From contig OX465281.1 of the NCBI GenBank assembly GCA_949987705.1, positions 104,493,248 to 104,557,247 of the forward strand: a DNA stretch of 64,000 nucleotides. The letters run 5' to 3'. This document shows positions 63,016 through 64,000 of this stretch, one piece after another (within the stretch, counting starts at the first letter, position 1; every line of letters begins with the position of its first letter). Source of the stretch: Thereva unica (lineage: Eukaryota > Arthropoda > Insecta > Diptera > Therevidae). Made by a program: the position numbers and the translations under genes. A model generated the notes under the pieces. It saw only the letters and a program-made list of their open reading frames with translations, was not told where the DNA came from and did not search any database.

Positions 63016-63120
63016 AAAAATTTATCCTAAAAGTATGCCAAACAGTAATGAGTCATGGTAACGATTTTCGTCTCCTCACATTCTTTCAAATAGACTCCAG
63101 GGATAAGACATATTCATGTC
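63016..63120 (+). repeat. Spacer 2
   Basis: Matches 60974-61079 with a few changes (CTCCTCACA for CTCCGCACA). It ends in GACATATTCATGTC at 63107-63120, followed by AAAAACC and unique sequence. Confidence 0.95.
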
Positions 63121-63424
63121 AAAAACCTCCACTGTTTCGAGCACGATGGCTCAGCACTGTGAGTGATATGACAGGATAAAGCAGAGAAAGTCTTCTTTGC
63201 TTGTGTGACTTTTGACGAATATGAGCCTGAACCAGAGACATTCTTCATATCACACGCTTGTTACTCTCAAATTCCAGGTGGGTATTTTACCCACCCTGAA
63301 AATTCTATTACCCACCATACCCACACTATCTGCCGGCTATGGATGCTACAATCCAGAGCAGGAAGATTTAAGCCCGGTACCCACTTGTTGCAAACTGGCG
63401 TTTCGTATCACCGTTCTTTAATTT
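63121..63424. other. Unique stretch between spacer 2 and its inverted copy
   Basis: About 300 bp. Two overlapping frames of 69-75 codons start at 63205 and 63212. Neither contains a domain that I recognise. Confidence 0.5.
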
Positions 63425-63550
63425 TGACATGAATATGTCTTATCCCTGGAGTCTAATTGAAAGAATGTGCGGAGACGAAAATCGTTACCATGACTCATTA
63501 TTGTTTAGCATACTTTTAGGATAAATTTTTGTTTTTGACGTGACAACGTC
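63425..63550 (-). repeat. Inverted, unexpanded copy of the spacer
   Basis: Read on the minus strand it is hairpin GACGTTGTCACGTC, then CAAAAACAAAAA, then the 105-bp spacer ending in GACATATTCATGTC and AAAATT. Where the other copies have an array of kilobases, this one has only about 12 bp of it. The hairpin at 63537-63550 has the same geometry (5-bp stem, 4-base loop) as the one at the other end. Confidence 0.88.
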
Positions 63551-63595
63551 TATTAAAACGATGAAACCCGGCTGCATGCACGAAAAATGATGACT

Positions 63596-63648
63596 CATTG
63601 TCCCGTTATGTCCCGTTAGTCCCGTTAGTCCCGTAAGTCCCGTAGTAA
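63596..63648 (+). repeat. Short 9-bp repeat TCCCGTTAG
   Basis: TCCCGTTATG, TCCCGTTAG, TCCCGTTAG, TCCCGTAAG and TCCCGTAG follow one another at 63601-63644. It is unrelated in sequence to the large array but has the same unit length. Confidence 0.85.
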
Positions 63649-63694
63649 TTTTAATAAAAATTTGATTGTAGTAATCTTAAAAATTTGATTAAAA

Positions 63695-63964
63695 TTGTCA
63701 AAAATTGTCAACAATAATATTTGTTGTGGATTCTCGATTGTGAAAAAGCGCAGCAATGTGATGTCAAAGCAGCAGTATTGCGAGTTTCTTCGAACCACCA
63801 ATCCGGAACAACGGGAGATCATCCTTGAAGTCATTCATCGATTACATGGTTGTGGAGATGGCATTTTGGAAGCGCTACAAATTTTCTTCACCGGTACGGC
63901 GGGCTGTAGAAAAACTTACACATTAAAGTGCCTTATGGAAACGTACAACCGATACACTCAGTAG
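63695..63964 (+). pseudogene. Helitron/Pif1-type helicase fragment
   Basis: The 89-residue frame contains NPEQREIILEVIHRLH, then QIFFTGTAGCRKTYTLK, the Walker A region of a Pif1-type helicase as found in Helitron RepHel proteins. The invariant glycine before K-T is R here (GCRKT), so ATP binding is doubtful. A stop at 63962-63964 follows NRYTQ, and similar sequence continues to the window end (HNSMNNT, then another stop). The Rep part of a Helitron is not seen, so this is a fragment, or the frame starts outside a complete element. It could also be a host Pif1-like relic, but the text is closer to Helitrons. Confidence 0.75.
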
Positions 63965-64000
63965 CACAACTCGATGAACAACACCTAAATTGCCTGTGCA

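Noticed and set aside
63596..63648. Telomere-type repeat
   Set aside because: The unit TCCCGTTAG occurs about five times and does not match the TTAGG insect telomere repeat in phase.

Overview
The window looks like a repeat-rich, probably heterochromatic stretch of an arthropod genome, most likely an insect. I see no host gene. Almost everything is transposon: BEL/Pao and Gypsy LTR elements, an R1-type and several CR1/Jockey-type LINEs, hAT elements, MITEs, foldback and palindromic repeats, and a 10 kb minisatellite. The insect guess rests on the element mix (R1-type LINE, BEL with env, CsRn1-type Gypsy). The species cannot be named from this sequence.

Layout. 1-9122: a BEL element on the minus strand (BEL-1), its RT split by a LINE fragment and one LTR split by a MITE. 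9272-14398: a 5.1 kb hAT element with an exact 8-bp target duplication, holding a foldback repeat and a LINE. 14407-16180: AT-rich, nothing recognised. 16190-19600: a decayed R1-type LINE. 20376-21715: a TIR element with a LINE tail inside. 21810-26389: a CsRn1-type Gypsy on the minus strand (Gypsy-1). 26396-52343: a second Gypsy on the plus strand (Gypsy-2). Its 3' LTR is cut in two by a 20 kb insertion (31843-51923) with inverted ends and a 9-bp target duplication. Inside that insertion are a CR1/Jockey-type LINE, two small TIR elements and an env-bearing BEL (BEL-2). The 3' LTR of BEL-2 is in turn split by a 3.9 kb palindromic and tandem-repeat element. 52890-63015: about 10 kb of a 9-bp minisatellite (CARCAAAAA), interrupted by a 105-bp hairpin-bearing spacer. 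63425-64000: an inverted copy of that spacer, a short 9-bp repeat and the start of a Helitron/Pif1-type helicase.

The elements give a clear nesting order: Gypsy-2, then the 20 kb TIR element, then BEL-2, then the palindromic element. All protein-coding elements carry stops, frameshifts or lost catalytic residues, so none looks autonomous now. Some insertions still have perfect target duplications, and two LINE copies are nearly identical, so activity was recent. The most unusual features are the 10 kb minisatellite with its unexpanded inverted partner, the 20 kb TIR insertion, and the family of palindromic repeats rich in ATGGCGG motifs.
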